DNA of 64,000 nucleotides, from positions 186,001 through 250,000 of the forward strand of contig NZ_CP110678.1 of NCBI RefSeq assembly GCF_026167545.1, written 5' to 3'. Below, piece by piece: positions 1 to 9,124 of this stretch. Positions within the stretch are counted from its first letter, which is position 1; each line of letters starts with the position of its first letter. Source of the stretch: Sphingomonas sp. S1-29 (GTDB taxonomy: Bacteria; Pseudomonadota; Alphaproteobacteria; Sphingomonadales; Sphingomonadaceae). The notes under the pieces are model-generated. The model was not told the DNA's origin, did no database searches, and was given only the letters and a program-made list of their open reading frames with translations. The position numbers and the translations under genes are program-made.

Positions 1-600
1 GAGACGGTGCGGCAATGCGGCCAGCAGGCCGAGCTTCGCGACCTGTACGCGATCGGCTTCGATCCGCTGCTGAACCTGCCCGAACGGCGGGGTGCGGGGC
101 GCACCCGGCTTCCGGGTGACGTCAAGCAGGAGCTCGGCTATCTCACCGACAGCGTGATCGTCACGTTGATCTACCCGATCTGGTTCGGCATGCCGCCGGC
201 GATCATCAAGGGCTATGTCGATCGTGTCTTCGGCGCCGGCTTCGTCGCGCGCAGCATCAAGGAGGGCACGGTTAATTCGGCGCTCCACGGCAAAAGGCTG
301 ATGATGTTCAGCACTTCGGCCTCGACCCGCTGCTGGCTCGAGGAGCAGGGCCAGTGGCTCGCGCTGCGCCGCGCGTTCGATACCTATCTCGCGACGATCT
401 TCGGCATGGTGCGAAGCGATCACGTCCATTTCGATTCGATCGTCGACGGGCTCGATCCGCGCGCGGCCAATGAAGCGCTCGCGGTGGTCCGCGAAAAGAC
501 GCGCGCGATGTGCGCGCTGCTGCTCCAGGCGCGGCACCAGCATTACGCGCAGCGGCTGATGCAGCGTTCGACGGGTCCCGCGTCGGCGGGTGCCGCATGA
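1..600 (+). CDS. NAD(P)H-dependent oxidoreductase, flavodoxin fold (5' end outside window)
   Basis: The reading frame is already open at base 1, so the N-terminus with the FMN phosphate-binding loop lies upstream; the first possible in-window start is a GTG at 7. About 197 residues remain. The stretch IYPIWFGMPPAIIKGYVDRV is the hallmark of the NAD(P)H quinone reductase (NQO1/MdaB/YwrO-like) family, where it shapes the flavin and quinone site. Proteins of this family are soluble FMN/FAD enzymes that reduce quinones or nitro compounds by two electrons. The next gene starts inside its stop codon (ATGA at 597), so the two are probably co-transcribed. The exact substrate cannot be told. Confidence 0.75.
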   Translation, partial: ETVRQCGQQAELRDLYAIGFDPLLNLPERRGAGRTRLPGDVKQELGYLTDSVIVTLIYPIWFGMPPAIIKGYVDRVFGAGFVARSIKEGTVNSALHGKRLMMFSTSASTRCWLEEQGQWLALRRAFDTYLATIFGMVRSDHVHFDSIVDGLDPRAANEALAVVREKTRAMCALLLQARHQHYAQRLMQRSTGPASAGAA

Positions 601-866
601 GCCGCGCCATGTCTCCACCGCCATCCAGCGAGGCTTCGATGCCCGACGACTCCGATCCATTGCGCCTCGAAAATTGGCCCGGCCAGATGCTCCAGGCGGC
701 CGCGACGGTGCAGCGCCTGCAGTTCATGCTGGCGACGCATTGGTGGACGATGGCGATGGCACCCGGCCTGCTTGCCTTCCCCTATCGCTGGCCTGATGGG
801 CTCGACCACCAGCTTCGCGTCCCCGATCCCCTTGAGCGCGACGCCGAACGCGCCTTGTTCGCCTGA
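597..866 (+). CDS. Hypothetical 89-aa protein
   Basis: The start ATG at 597 overlaps the stop of the oxidoreductase (ATGA), which argues for translational coupling. The 89-residue product has a disordered Pro/Ser N-terminus and a central segment (LQFMLATHWWTMAMAPGLLA) that is aromatic and hydrophobic, possibly amphipathic or one short membrane helix. I recognise no family. It ends 3 bp before the next gene, so it seems to be the middle gene of a short operon. Confidence 0.5.
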   Translation: MSRAMSPPPSSEASMPDDSDPLRLENWPGQMLQAAATVQRLQFMLATHWWTMAMAPGLLAFPYRWPDGLDHQLRVPDPLERDAERALFA

Positions 867-868
867 GC

Positions 869-2446
869 TTGTCACGGGTGCGCCACGGTCAGCCGCCGAC
901 ATCGCCAGCGCATATCGCAGAGATTGCCACGTTCCTGGAAACCCGTGCGTTCGGTAAAGGCACCGCCGTTCGCCGGATCGATACCCATGCCGCCAGCGTC
1001 TTCCTGACCCCCGACCGCGCTTGGAAGCTGAAGCAGCCGGTGCGGTTCGACTATCTCGATTTCTCGACCGCGCCGTTGCGCAAAGCGGCGCTCGAGGCCG
1101 AACTTCGCCTCAATCGCCGGCTCGCCCCCGATCTGTACCTCGCGGTGCATCCGATCACGCGTGAGGGGGACGGTGGGCTCGCGATCGACGGCGCGGGCGA
1201 GGCGGTCGATTGGCTGCTCGAAATGCGCCGGTTCGACGATGATTCGTTGCTCGATGACCGCGCACGCCTGGGGCCGATCGACCTCGGGCTGATGGCGCGA
1301 CTGGCCGAGCACATCGACGCCTTCCACGCTGCCGCCGCGATCAGTACCGACACCGCCGGCGCGGCGCGGATCGAACGCGTGATTGCGGGCAATGCAGCGG
1401 CGCTCGAACGCTATCCCAGCGCGTTCGATCGAGCCGAGGTCGCCACCCTGCTGTCGACCCAGCGCAGCGCCTTGTTGGCGGTTACCGACCGGCTTGATGC
1501 GCGCGCGCGCCGCGGCCGGGTGCGCCACGGGCATGGCGACCTGCATCTCGCCAATGTCGCGATGATCGATGGCGAGCCGACGCCCTTCGACTGTCTCGAA
1601 TTCGATCCCGAACTGGCGACGATCGACACGCTGTACGATCTGGCGTTCCTGCTGATGGACCTGTGGCATCGCGGCCAGGCCGATGCGGCCAACGCCTTCT
1701 ACAACCGCTATTGCGACCTGTCGGGTGATGACGCGGACGGGATTGCCGCGATGCCGCTGTTCCTGTCGCTTCGCGCGACGATCCGCGCGCACGTCGCCGC
1801 AGCGCGCAGCGAGCGATCGGCGAGCCAAGACGATCGCGCGCTGGCGTGCGCGTATCTGCGGCTCGCGGCCAGCTTTCTCGAGCCTGCGGCACCGCGGCTG
1901 GTGGCGATCGGCGGGCGATCGGGCACCGGAAAGTCGACCGTCGCGCGCGGGCTCGGCGGCAGCATCGGCGCGCCGCCCGGCGCGCGGATTCTGCGCTCGG
2001 ACGTGCTGCGCAAGCGGATCGCCGGGGTCGCGCCCGAAACCCCGCTGCCCGCCGATCACTACACCTCCGACAGCGCCGCCGCGGTCTATCGCGCGCTCGG
2101 CATCCAGGCGCAGGCGCTGCTCGCCGAAGGAGCGAGCGTGATCGCCGACGCCGCGTTCCTGCAGCCCGCCGAGCGGCAGGCGATCGGGGCGGTCGCAACG
2201 CACGCCGGGGCGGCATTCGTCGGGCTATGGCTCGAGGCGGGCGAGGCGGTCCGCGTCGAGCGGGTCACCGCGCGCCGCGGCGATGCCTCCGATGCCGATG
2301 CGCGGGTGGCGCGGATCCAGTCGCGCCGCGCGATCGGATCGCTCGGGACTTGGCGGCGAATCGCTGCCGGCGGTCCGGCGCAAACCGTTATCGCTGCCGC
2401 GCTCGCTGCGGTGAACGCGGGGGAGCGTCCGCGCCCGGCTCGCTGA
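869..2446 (+). CDS. Fused aminoglycoside-phosphotransferase-like / P-loop kinase protein
   Basis: Two domains are visible in 525 residues. The N-terminal half (about 1-330) is an APH/choline-kinase-like fold with the Brenner-type motif HGDLHLANV and a downstream FDCLEFD metal-binding segment. The C-terminal half (from about 345) is an AAA_33 P-loop kinase with Walker A GRSGTGKST. Such fusions are usually annotated as bifunctional aminoglycoside phosphotransferase/ATP-binding protein; their real substrate is not established and resistance should not be assumed. The start is unclear: TTG at 869 lies 2 bp after the previous stop, GTG at 878 is an alternative. The last 59 bp overlap the convergent hydrolase gene. 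Confidence 0.8.
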   Translation: MSRVRHGQPPTSPAHIAEIATFLETRAFGKGTAVRRIDTHAASVFLTPDRAWKLKQPVRFDYLDFSTAPLRKAALEAELRLNRRLAPDLYLAVHPITREGDGGLAIDGAGEAVDWLLEMRRFDDDSLLDDRARLGPIDLGLMARLAEHIDAFHAAAAISTDTAGAARIERVIAGNAAALERYPSAFDRAEVATLLSTQRSALLAVTDRLDARARRGRVRHGHGDLHLANVAMIDGEPTPFDCLEFDPELATIDTLYDLAFLLMDLWHRGQADAANAFYNRYCDLSGDDADGIAAMPLFLSLRATIRAHVAAARSERSASQDDRALACAYLRLAASFLEPAAPRLVAIGGRSGTGKSTVARGLGGSIGAPPGARILRSDVLRKRIAGVAPETPLPADHYTSDSAAAVYRALGIQAQALLAEGASVIADAAFLQPAERQAIGAVATHAGAAFVGLWLEAGEAVRVERVTARRGDASDADARVARIQSRRAIGSLGTWRRIAAGGPAQTVIAAALAAVNAGERPRPAR

Positions 2447-3317
2447 TGAAGCGCGCGATATGCTCGGCCACCGCGTCGTCGGCACCCAGCCAGATGTGCC
2501 CGCCGCGGGGGAGTATCACCAGCCTGGCATCGCGGATCGTCGCTGCCAGGTATCGTGCGGTTGCGGCGGTGCCGAACCGGTCGTCCTCGACCGACACGAT
2601 CAAGGTCGGCACCGCGATATCGCGATAGGCGAGCGCGCCCGGCGCGCTCGCAAGCCGCGCATCGTTGCGGACCCCGCGCACGCGCGCGCTGACCGGCAGC
2701 ATTTCGTCGAGGATTCGATACGCGCAGGCGCGTTCGCCGGGTTCGACGCGGTCGAGCAACGCGGGATCGGTCGCCAGCAGCGTGCCGATCAGCCGCTTGG
2801 GGGCGACCGTGCGCGCGCTCCAATAGGCAAAGTCCGAGCCGAGCACGCGCTCGACCAGTAGCTTTTGCAGCGCGGTCATCTCGACCGGATCGCGGCCGCT
2901 GACATTGGCGGCGGGCACCAGCAGGATCAGCAGCGAACAGCGCTCGGGATGGCGCAGCGCGAACGCCACCGCCGACAATGCCCCCGCCGATCCTCCCACC
3001 ACCGGCAGCCGATCGATCCCGAGATGGTCGAGCAAGGCGACGAATGCATCGGCCTGGTTCGCCGAAGACGGCGCGGCGGGATAATCGCTGCGCAGATAGC
3101 CGAAGCGCGAAGGCGCGATGATTTGGTACCCGTGCCGCCGCAAGCCAGCGCCGAAGCTCAGCCCCTGGTCGAACCCGCCGCCGGTGCCATGCACCATCAA
3201 GATCGGCGGCCCTTCCCCGCGCACCGCATATTCGAGCGTGCCGAACTCGATCGCGATCACCTCGCTCGCCAGCGCGAACCGGTGGGCCGGGCGGGGCGGT
3301 CTGATCGACATGGCCAA
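2388..3317 (-). CDS. Alpha/beta hydrolase
   Basis: The 309-residue protein has the layout of a soluble alpha/beta-hydrolase: oxyanion-hole segment MVHGTGGG near residue 42, nucleophile elbow GGSAGA (Ser) near residue 109, a late acid in VSVEDDRFG and the catalytic His in PRGGHIWLG. It lies convergent to the kinase fusion, and its 3' end overlaps that gene by 59 bp. The substrate is unknown; esterase, lactonase or C-C hydrolase activities all occur in this fold. The run of Pro/Arg at the C-terminus falls in the overlap. Confidence 0.85.
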   Translation of the reverse strand: MAMSIRPPRPAHRFALASEVIAIEFGTLEYAVRGEGPPILMVHGTGGGFDQGLSFGAGLRRHGYQIIAPSRFGYLRSDYPAAPSSANQADAFVALLDHLGIDRLPVVGGSAGALSAVAFALRHPERCSLLILLVPAANVSGRDPVEMTALQKLLVERVLGSDFAYWSARTVAPKRLIGTLLATDPALLDRVEPGERACAYRILDEMLPVSARVRGVRNDARLASAPGALAYRDIAVPTLIVSVEDDRFGTAATARYLAATIRDARLVILPRGGHIWLGADDAVAEHIARFISEPGADAPPRSPQRARQR

Positions 3318-3466
3318 TGCTACCGGCGCGGATCGTGACGGGCTTTACCGATTTCACCCAGGTCGCCGCGACCCCCTGCGCGCATAGGGAAAGCTACCAA
3401 TCCCGCGCCCGCTACGACCCCGCTAAGTTGATGCCACCGGGGCAAGGGCGAACAAGGGAAGCAAGC

Positions 3467-4210
3467 GTGGCACCGAAAGCGCCGCCAGACGATCCAGCTC
3501 CCGAGCGCCCGCTGGTGTATCGCGTCGAAGCGCTGACCAAGACCTATGGCGAGGGTTCGAATGCGGTCTATGCGCTGCGCGGCGTCGATCTCGATGCCGC
3601 CGCAGGCGCGATGATCGTGCTGCTTGGGCCCTCTGGATCGGGCAAGTCGACCCTGCTCAATATCCTGGGTGGACTCGATCATGCGAGCGCGGGCCATGCC
3701 TGGTTCCACGGCCGCGACGTCACCCAGTTCGATGACGACGCGCTGACCGAATATCGCCGGCGCAGCGTCGGCTTCGTTTTCCAATTCTATAATCTGGTGG
3801 CGTCGCTCACCGCGCGCGAAAATGTGTCGCTGATCACCGAAATATCGGACAATCCGATGGACCCGGCCGCGGCGCTCGCGATGGTCGGGCTCGAGGCGCG
3901 GCTCGATCATTTTCCCGCGCAATTGTCGGGCGGCGAGCAACAGCGAGTCGCGATCGCGCGCGCGATCGCCAAGCGCCCCGAAGTATTGTTGTGCGACGAA
4001 CCCACCGGCGCGCTCGACAGCCAGACCGGCACCCGCGTCCTCGCCGCGCTCGACCAGGTCAATCGTGAGCTCGGAACCACCGTTTTTGTCATCACCCATA
4101 ATGCGGTGATCGCCGATATCGCCGACGAGGTGCTGTTGTTCGGCGATGGCCGGATCACCGGCCGCCGGCACAATGCGGTGCGCGCCTCACCGATGGGGCT
4201 GATCTGGTGA
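3467..4210 (+). CDS. ABC transporter ATP-binding protein (MacB/LolD type)
   Basis: This is the nucleotide-binding subunit of an exporter or lipoprotein-type ABC system. It shows Walker [10 protein letters not shown], the Q-loop region FVFQFYNLV, signature LSGGEQQRV, Walker [13 protein letters not shown] and the switch His in FVITHN. The frame is open back to 3317, but I prefer GTG at 3467, which has an AAGGGA ribosome site 6 bp upstream and gives a 247-residue protein of normal family length. The stop overlaps the start of the permease gene (GTGA), and an HlyD adaptor follows, so the three genes form one transporter operon. Confidence 0.9.
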   Translation: MAPKAPPDDPAPERPLVYRVEALTKTYGEGSNAVYALRGVDLDAAAGAMIVLLGPSGSGKSTLLNILGGLDHASAGHAWFHGRDVTQFDDDALTEYRRRSVGFVFQFYNLVASLTARENVSLITEISDNPMDPAAALAMVGLEARLDHFPAQLSGGEQQRVAIARAIAKRPEVLLCDEPTGALDSQTGTRVLAALDQVNRELGTTVFVITHNAVIADIADEVLLFGDGRITGRRHNAVRASPMGLIW

Positions 4211-6582
4211 CCGGCGCTGGATCGACGCTGAACGTCAAGCTGCTGCGCGATCTTTGGCGGCTGCGCGGGCAGGCGGTGGCGATCGCGCTGGTGATCGCGG
4301 CGGGGGTCGGCACGATGGTGATGGCGGTCGGACTGATCGGCTCGCTCGAGGCGACGCGCGATGCCTATTATGATCGCTATCGTTTCGCCAATGTCTTCGC
4401 GCCGCTGGTGCGCGGGCCCGAAACGCTGATGGCCAGGGTTCGCCTGCTCCCCGGCGTCGCTGCCGCCGACAGCCGGATCAGTACCCGCGCGACGCTCAAG
4501 GTTGCGCAGGTGGTCGAACCGGTGACGGCGCGCGTGCATTCGCTGCCGCCAGCGCGCGCCTCGGCGCTCAATCGGCTGGTGCTGCGCGACGGGCGGTTGC
4601 CCGATCCGCGCCGATCGCAGGAGGTCGTCGCCAACGAAGCCTTCGTGCAGGCCGCGGGGCTGGTACTCGGCGACCCGATCATCGCGGTGCTCCACGGCAA
4701 GCAGGTCGAGCTCCGGCTGGTCGGTTCGGTGCTTTCGCCCGAATATGTCTATGCGTTGACCCCGGGCCAGATATTCCCTGACAATCGCCGCTCGGCGATC
4801 TTGTGGCTCGGGCGCGAGCCGCTCGCCGCCACGCTCGACCTCAATCAGGCCTTCAACGACGTCCTCGTTCGCCTCGCGCCGGGCGAGGGGGTGGCCGAGG
4901 TCGAGCGCCGGCTCGATCTGTTGCTCGCCCCTTATGGCGGCAGCGGCGCCTATTCGCGCGAGCAGCAGGTGTCCGACCGGTTCGTCGCCAGCGAGATCGA
5001 CCAGCTGACGACGATGGCGGCCTTGCTGCCGCCTATCTTCCTGCTCGTCGCGGCCTTCCTCCTTAACATCGTGCTCGCGCGGCTGGTCGACACCGAACGC
5101 GAAGTGATCGGCCTGCTCAAGGCCTTCGGCTTCCCAGTACGCGCGATCATGCTGCATTATGTCCAGCTGGCGATCCTGTTGTCGCTTGGCGGGCTGGCGC
5201 TGGGGATCGGGCTGGGGGCATGGCTGGGGCGCGGGATGGCGGGGATCTACCAGCGCTTTTTCACCTTCCCGTTCCTCGAATTCCGCATCGGCCCCGAAGC
5301 CTATCTGCTGGCGGTCGCTGCGACGTTAATCCCGGTGATGCTGGGGGCGACGACCGCGGTGTGGCGCTCGGCGCGGCTCTCGCCCGCCGATGCGATGCGT
5401 CCCGAGGCACCGCCCGATTATTCGAGCCGCTTGGTGAGCTGGCTGGCCGGCGCGCTCGGCCCCGATGAGCCCAGCCGAATCGTCGCGCGCGGCCTGCTGC
5501 GCCGACCGCTGCGCTCGATACTCACCGTGCTGGGGCTGGCCGCAGCGACGATGCTCTATGTCGCCACTGCCAGCCCGACCGCCAGCATCGGGCGGATGAT
5601 CGATCTGGGGTTCGGTGCTGCCGATCGCTCGGATCTGGTCGTCACCTTTGCCGAGCCGCGCGATTCGCGCGCGCTGTACGAGCTCGAGCGGATACCCGGC
5701 GTCCTCCAGGTGCAGCCGTTCCGCACCGTGGGCGCGCGGCTTCGCTCGGGGCACCATGAGGTGCGGGAGGCGCTGTCGGGGATCGAGCCTGCGGGCGACC
5801 TGTCGCGGGTGATCGATATCGAGGGGCAGGCCTCGGCGCCGCCGCCCGCCGGCGCGCTGCTCGAGGGGCGGATCGCGCGCCAGCTGGGGGTCGGGGTGGG
5901 CGACACGATCGAGGCCGCGGTGACCGAGGGTGAGCGTCCCGCGCTGCGGCTGTCGGTCGCCGCGGTGCTCGACAGCCCGTTCGGCAGCGCCGCCAGCCTC
6001 GATCGCGCGCAGCTCAACCGGCTGATGCGCGAAGGCGACACGCTGTCGGGGGCGTATCTCAGGATCGATACCGCGGCGCTGGCGGGGGTCTATGCGCGCC
6101 TCAATGCCAGTCCGATGGTCGCCGGGGTCACTACCCGTAGCGCCTTGCTGCGCACGATGACCGAAACGGTCGAGCAGAATTTTGCGATCCAGACCTATTT
6201 CTATGTTGGGCTGGCGATGCTGGTGGTGGTCGGGGTGGTCTATAACAGCGCGCGGATCAGCCTGTCCGAACGCGCGCGCGATCTCGCGTCGCTGCGCGTG
6301 CTCGGCTTCCGCCGGCGCGAGGTCGCGTTCATCCTGCTGGGCGAACAGGCGCTGCTGGTGATGCTCGCGCTGCCGCTAGGTATTTGGGCCGGGATCGAGC
6401 TCTGGCACTATCTGATCGGCGAATTCAGTACCGAGCTGTTCACCATCCCCTTCTTCATCGATCCGCGCATTCCCGCGCGCGGCGTGCTGGTGGTCGCCGC
6501 AGCGGCGACGGGCACCGCGTTCCTCATCCGCTACCGCGTCGATCGGCTCGACCTGATCCGCGCGCTCAAGACCAGGGAATGA
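4207..6582 (+). CDS. ABC transporter permease, FtsX family
   Basis: The 791-residue inner-membrane permease starts with GTG overlapping the ATPase stop. It has a first membrane helix near residues 15-40, a periplasmic domain, then an FtsX-type block of three helices (about 265-390) ending in the coupling-loop motif [12 protein letters not shown], followed by a second periplasmic domain and a second FtsX block (about 655-775). This duplicated architecture matches MacB/LolC-like or DevC-like mechanotransmission transporters. With the ATPase and the HlyD adaptor it should move a substrate (peptide, lipid or drug) across the envelope; the substrate is unknown. Confidence 0.88.
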   Translation: MTGAGSTLNVKLLRDLWRLRGQAVAIALVIAAGVGTMVMAVGLIGSLEATRDAYYDRYRFANVFAPLVRGPETLMARVRLLPGVAAADSRISTRATLKVAQVVEPVTARVHSLPPARASALNRLVLRDGRLPDPRRSQEVVANEAFVQAAGLVLGDPIIAVLHGKQVELRLVGSVLSPEYVYALTPGQIFPDNRRSAILWLGREPLAATLDLNQAFNDVLVRLAPGEGVAEVERRLDLLLAPYGGSGAYSREQQVSDRFVASEIDQLTTMAALLPPIFLLVAAFLLNIVLARLVDTEREVIGLLKAFGFPVRAIMLHYVQLAILLSLGGLALGIGLGAWLGRGMAGIYQRFFTFPFLEFRIGPEAYLLAVAATLIPVMLGATTAVWRSARLSPADAMRPEAPPDYSSRLVSWLAGALGPDEPSRIVARGLLRRPLRSILTVLGLAAATMLYVATASPTASIGRMIDLGFGAADRSDLVVTFAEPRDSRALYELERIPGVLQVQPFRTVGARLRSGHHEVREALSGIEPAGDLSRVIDIEGQASAPPPAGALLEGRIARQLGVGVGDTIEAAVTEGERPALRLSVAAVLDSPFGSAASLDRAQLNRLMREGDTLSGAYLRIDTAALAGVYARLNASPMVAGVTTRSALLRTMTETVEQNFAIQTYFYVGLAMLVVVGVVYNSARISLSERARDLASLRVLGFRRREVAFILLGEQALLVMLALPLGIWAGIELWHYLIGEFSTELFTIPFFIDPRIPARGVLVVAAAATGTAFLIRYRVDRLDLIRALKTRE

Positions 6583-7799
6583 CCATGCACCGCAAGATCG
6601 TGACTGGCCCGAGGATCGTCATCGTGCTGATCGCGCTGGTGCTCGGCGCCGCGCTGTTCGTCGCGACGCGCACCCCCGCGGTCGAGATCGAGGCGGCACG
6701 CATCACGCGCGGCCCGATCACCGTCACGATCGACGATCTGGCCGAGACCCGCGTGCGTGATCTCTACACCGTCTCGGCGCCGATCGGGGGCGAGCTGCTG
6801 CGCGTGCCGCTCAAGCCCGGCGCGCAGGTGATCGCGGGCCAAACGGTGCTCGCACAACTCCGCCCCGCCGAGCCCGGCGCACTCGACGCGCGGGCACTGG
6901 CGCAGATCGCTGCCAATGTCCGCGCGCTTGAGGCGCAGGCCGCGGCGGCGCGCGCGCAGGTCGAGGACGCATCGGCGGCGCAGGACCTTGCGGAGCGCCA
7001 GCTTGCGCGCACCACCATTTTACGTGCGCGCGGGTTCGCCGCTCCCGCTGCGCTCGATGCCGCGCGCGCGGCGCGCGACCGTGCCGGTGCGGCGGTGCAG
7101 GCGGCGCGGCGGGCAGCGACCGCGGCACGCGAGAGCGTCAATGCGGCGCGTGCGGGGCTGATCGCGCCGGGCACCGGGGCGATCGCGCGCGGCGTCGTTG
7201 ATATCCGCTCGCCGGTATCGGGCACGGTGCTGACGGTCCCGCAGGAAAGCGTGCGGGTGGTGCTCGCGGGGACTCCGCTGGTCGCGGTGGGCGACCCGGC
7301 GCGGCTCGAAATGGTGACCGATCTGCTGTCGGCCGACGCGGTGCAGGTCAAACCCGGTGCGGCAGTGTCGATCGAGGATTGGGGCGGTGAGCGGCGGTTG
7401 AAGGGGCGCGTCCGGCTGGTCGAACCCTATGGCTTCCTCAAGATTTCGGCGCTCGGCGTCGAGGAGCAGCGGGTCAACGTGGTCATCGACTTCGTCGAGC
7501 CGCGGACCGCATGGGCAAGCCTTGGCCATGGCTTTCGGGCAACGGTGCGGATCGCGACCTGGCAAGCGCGCGACGCGGTGCTGCTGCCGATCGGCGCGCT
7601 GTTCCGCAGCGGCGACGCATGGCAGGTGTTTCGGATCAGCCAGGGAGTCGCGCGCGCGGTGCCGGTCACGATCGGGCGGATGAATGCCGAGGTAGCGCAG
7701 GTGTTGGGCGGGCTCGCGCCGGGGGATCGGGTGGTCCTTCACCCCGGCGACAAGGTGGCCGACGGGGTGAAAGTGACATTGCCCGCGACGCGGCGCTAA
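6579..7799 (+). CDS. HlyD/RND-type periplasmic adaptor (membrane fusion) protein
   Basis: The 406-residue protein begins at ATG 6579, overlapping the permease stop (ATGA); a second ATG at 6585 is also possible. An N-terminal anchor helix (about 10-28) is followed by a lipoyl/barrel-sandwich half (PIGGELLRVPLKPGAQV), a long Ala-rich coiled-coil hairpin (about 95-195), the second lipoyl half (SPVSGTVL) and beta-barrel segments. It is the periplasmic adaptor of the preceding ABC transporter and would bridge it to an outer-membrane channel; a TolC homologue lies at 35.7 kb but need not be its partner. Confidence 0.88.
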   Translation: MTMHRKIVTGPRIVIVLIALVLGAALFVATRTPAVEIEAARITRGPITVTIDDLAETRVRDLYTVSAPIGGELLRVPLKPGAQVIAGQTVLAQLRPAEPGALDARALAQIAANVRALEAQAAAARAQVEDASAAQDLAERQLARTTILRARGFAAPAALDAARAARDRAGAAVQAARRAATAARESVNAARAGLIAPGTGAIARGVVDIRSPVSGTVLTVPQESVRVVLAGTPLVAVGDPARLEMVTDLLSADAVQVKPGAAVSIEDWGGERRLKGRVRLVEPYGFLKISALGVEEQRVNVVIDFVEPRTAWASLGHGFRATVRIATWQARDAVLLPIGALFRSGDAWQVFRISQGVARAVPVTIGRMNAEVAQVLGGLAPGDRVVLHPGDKVADGVKVTLPATRR

Positions 7800-7804
7800 G
7801 CACG

Positions 7805-8046
7805 TCAGGGGCGGATCGCCACCTTGCGCACCCCTCGCGCTGGTGCGCAAACAGGTCGTCGGCGGTCTTGATATCGTCGAGCCGGAAATGATGCGTGACC
7901 AGGGCTGGGGTATCGACCCTGCCGCCTGCTCCCGCCGCCAGCCGCCGCCGTATCCGAACTACATTGCCCCCTCGACCGGCCCCACAGCGCCCGCCGCGGC
8001 GTAGCACCGCATAGGCCCAGATCTCGATCGCGTGCAGCGCGACCTC
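7805..8046 (-). pseudogene. Remnant of a zinc-type alcohol dehydrogenase (C-terminus)
   Basis: Read on the minus strand, the last part encodes VDTPALVTHHFRLDDIKTAD and then DLFAHQREG, the C-terminal signature of medium-chain zinc alcohol dehydrogenases. The expected ending VRKVAIRP followed by a stop is present but in another frame: one G is missing in the run around 7831. Upstream the similarity dissolves and no catalytic domain remains. It ends close to the insertion sequence, so it is probably a gene decayed after or before that insertion. Confidence 0.6.
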
Positions 8047-8198
8047 GAACTATGCCCGGCGCCCGCGCGCGGCGTGTTGCGGCCCTTCGTTCCCGCCGAA
8101 AGCGCGATCGATGCCGACCCGCGATGGCTCGCGAACATATCCTGCGGCACGCGCTCGCGCTCGATCGCGCAGGCCTCGACGCCGAGCTCGATCGGCTA

Positions 8199-8215
8199 GG
8201 CGGCGTGGACAAATT
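8199..8215 (+). repeat. Left terminal inverted repeat of the IS
   Basis: A 17-bp sequence that is the perfect reverse complement of 9029-9045. Two or three further matching bases on each side belong to the CTAG target. Confidence 0.88.
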
Positions 8216-8266
8216 GTTTGACGCGAAACTTGGTGGTTGATTCAAGGCTTCCTTTTGGAGGCGGGG

Positions 8267-9048
8267 TTGAGCCGGGGCGATCTGAGCGAAGCTGAGTGGC
8301 GTGTTTTGAAGGGTTTGCTGCCGATTGATGCGGCAAACCGGGGGCCTGGGCGGCCGCCCGAAGAGAACCGTTCGATCATTAACGGCATCCTCTGGCGGCT
8401 ACGGTGCGGCACGCCTTGGCGCGATGTGCCGCCCAAATATGGCAACTGGAACACGATTTACCGGCGGTTTCGGCGCTGGAGCGAGGCCGGGGTGTGGGAG
8501 GCCGTATCGGTCACGCTGGCGGAGATGATGGCCGACAGCGGCCACTATAGCATCGACAGCACCACTGTTCGCGCTCACGTCTCGGCAGCGGGCGGAAAAG
8601 GGGGGCTCATCGACGCGCTCTTGGCCGCTCGCGGGGCGGGTTTACCAGTAAACTTCACTGTCTGGCAGATGCCCGAGGAAGACCGCTCGCCTTCCACCTG
8701 ACGGTTGGCGAAGCGGCCGATTGCAAGGCCTATGATACGCTGATCGCCCTGCCCGAGCAGGTGCCCAAGGCGCTGCTAGCCGACAAAGGGTATGACGCCG
8801 ACGCCATCCGCGCTGACCTTGCACGCCGCAACATCCAGGCGGTCATCCCGGGCCGTTCGAACCGCCGTATCAAGATCGACCATGACCGGGGGCTCTACAG
8901 AGAGCGAAACCACATCGAGCGCTTCTTCGGTCGCCTGAAAACCAACCGCGCCATCGCAACCCGATATGACCAACTCTCCGAAAGCTTCCTCAGCATGGTC
9001 CACATCGCCGCCGCCAGATACTGGCTCAAATTTGTCCACGCCGCCTAG
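8267..9048 (+). CDS. IS5-family transposase, expressed by -1 frameshift
   Basis: The first frame (8267-8701) carries the DUF4096 domain (LSEAEWRVLKGLLP, WRLRCGTPWRDVPPKYGNW) and the first catalytic Asp in DSTTVRAH. The second frame, entered by a -1 slip, carries the rest of the DDE domain: LADKGYDAD and the Glu in RNHIERFFGRLK, ending at 9048. The slip site is the run AAAAGGGGGG at 8596-8605; a -1 shift there gives a continuous GGKGGAHRRALGRSRGGFTS, as in intact relatives. TTG at 8267 is the likely start because GGAGG lies 5 bp upstream. Confidence 0.88.
9029..9045 (-). repeat. Right terminal inverted repeat of the IS
   Basis: Perfect reverse complement of the left end at 8199-8215. The transposase stop TAG (9046-9048) lies just outside it and consists of the duplicated target TA plus the next G. 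Confidence 0.88.
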
Positions 9049-9124
9049 CATCTCGCTAAGGGTTGAAAAAGTAATCTAAGGCGTGGTCACGTTCTTCGAT
9101 GACGTTCGTGGGCAGCCGGTGCGT

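Larger units (their letters stand above)
8199..9045. mobile_element. IS5-family (IS427-group-like) insertion sequence, 847 bp
   Basis: The element is bounded by perfect 17-bp inverted repeats, GGCGGCGTGGACAAATT at 8199-8215 and its complement at 9029-9045. Both ends are flanked by TA (8197-8198 and 9046-9047) inside a CTA...TAG context, which fits insertion into CTAG with duplication of TA. It carries one transposase made by frameshifting. Size, ends and target fit the IS427 group of IS5. It appears intact and so potentially active. Confidence 0.88.

Noticed and set aside
869..2446. Aminoglycoside resistance gene
   Set aside because: The APH-like fold is shared by many kinases and the fusion with a P-loop kinase is not a known resistance enzyme.
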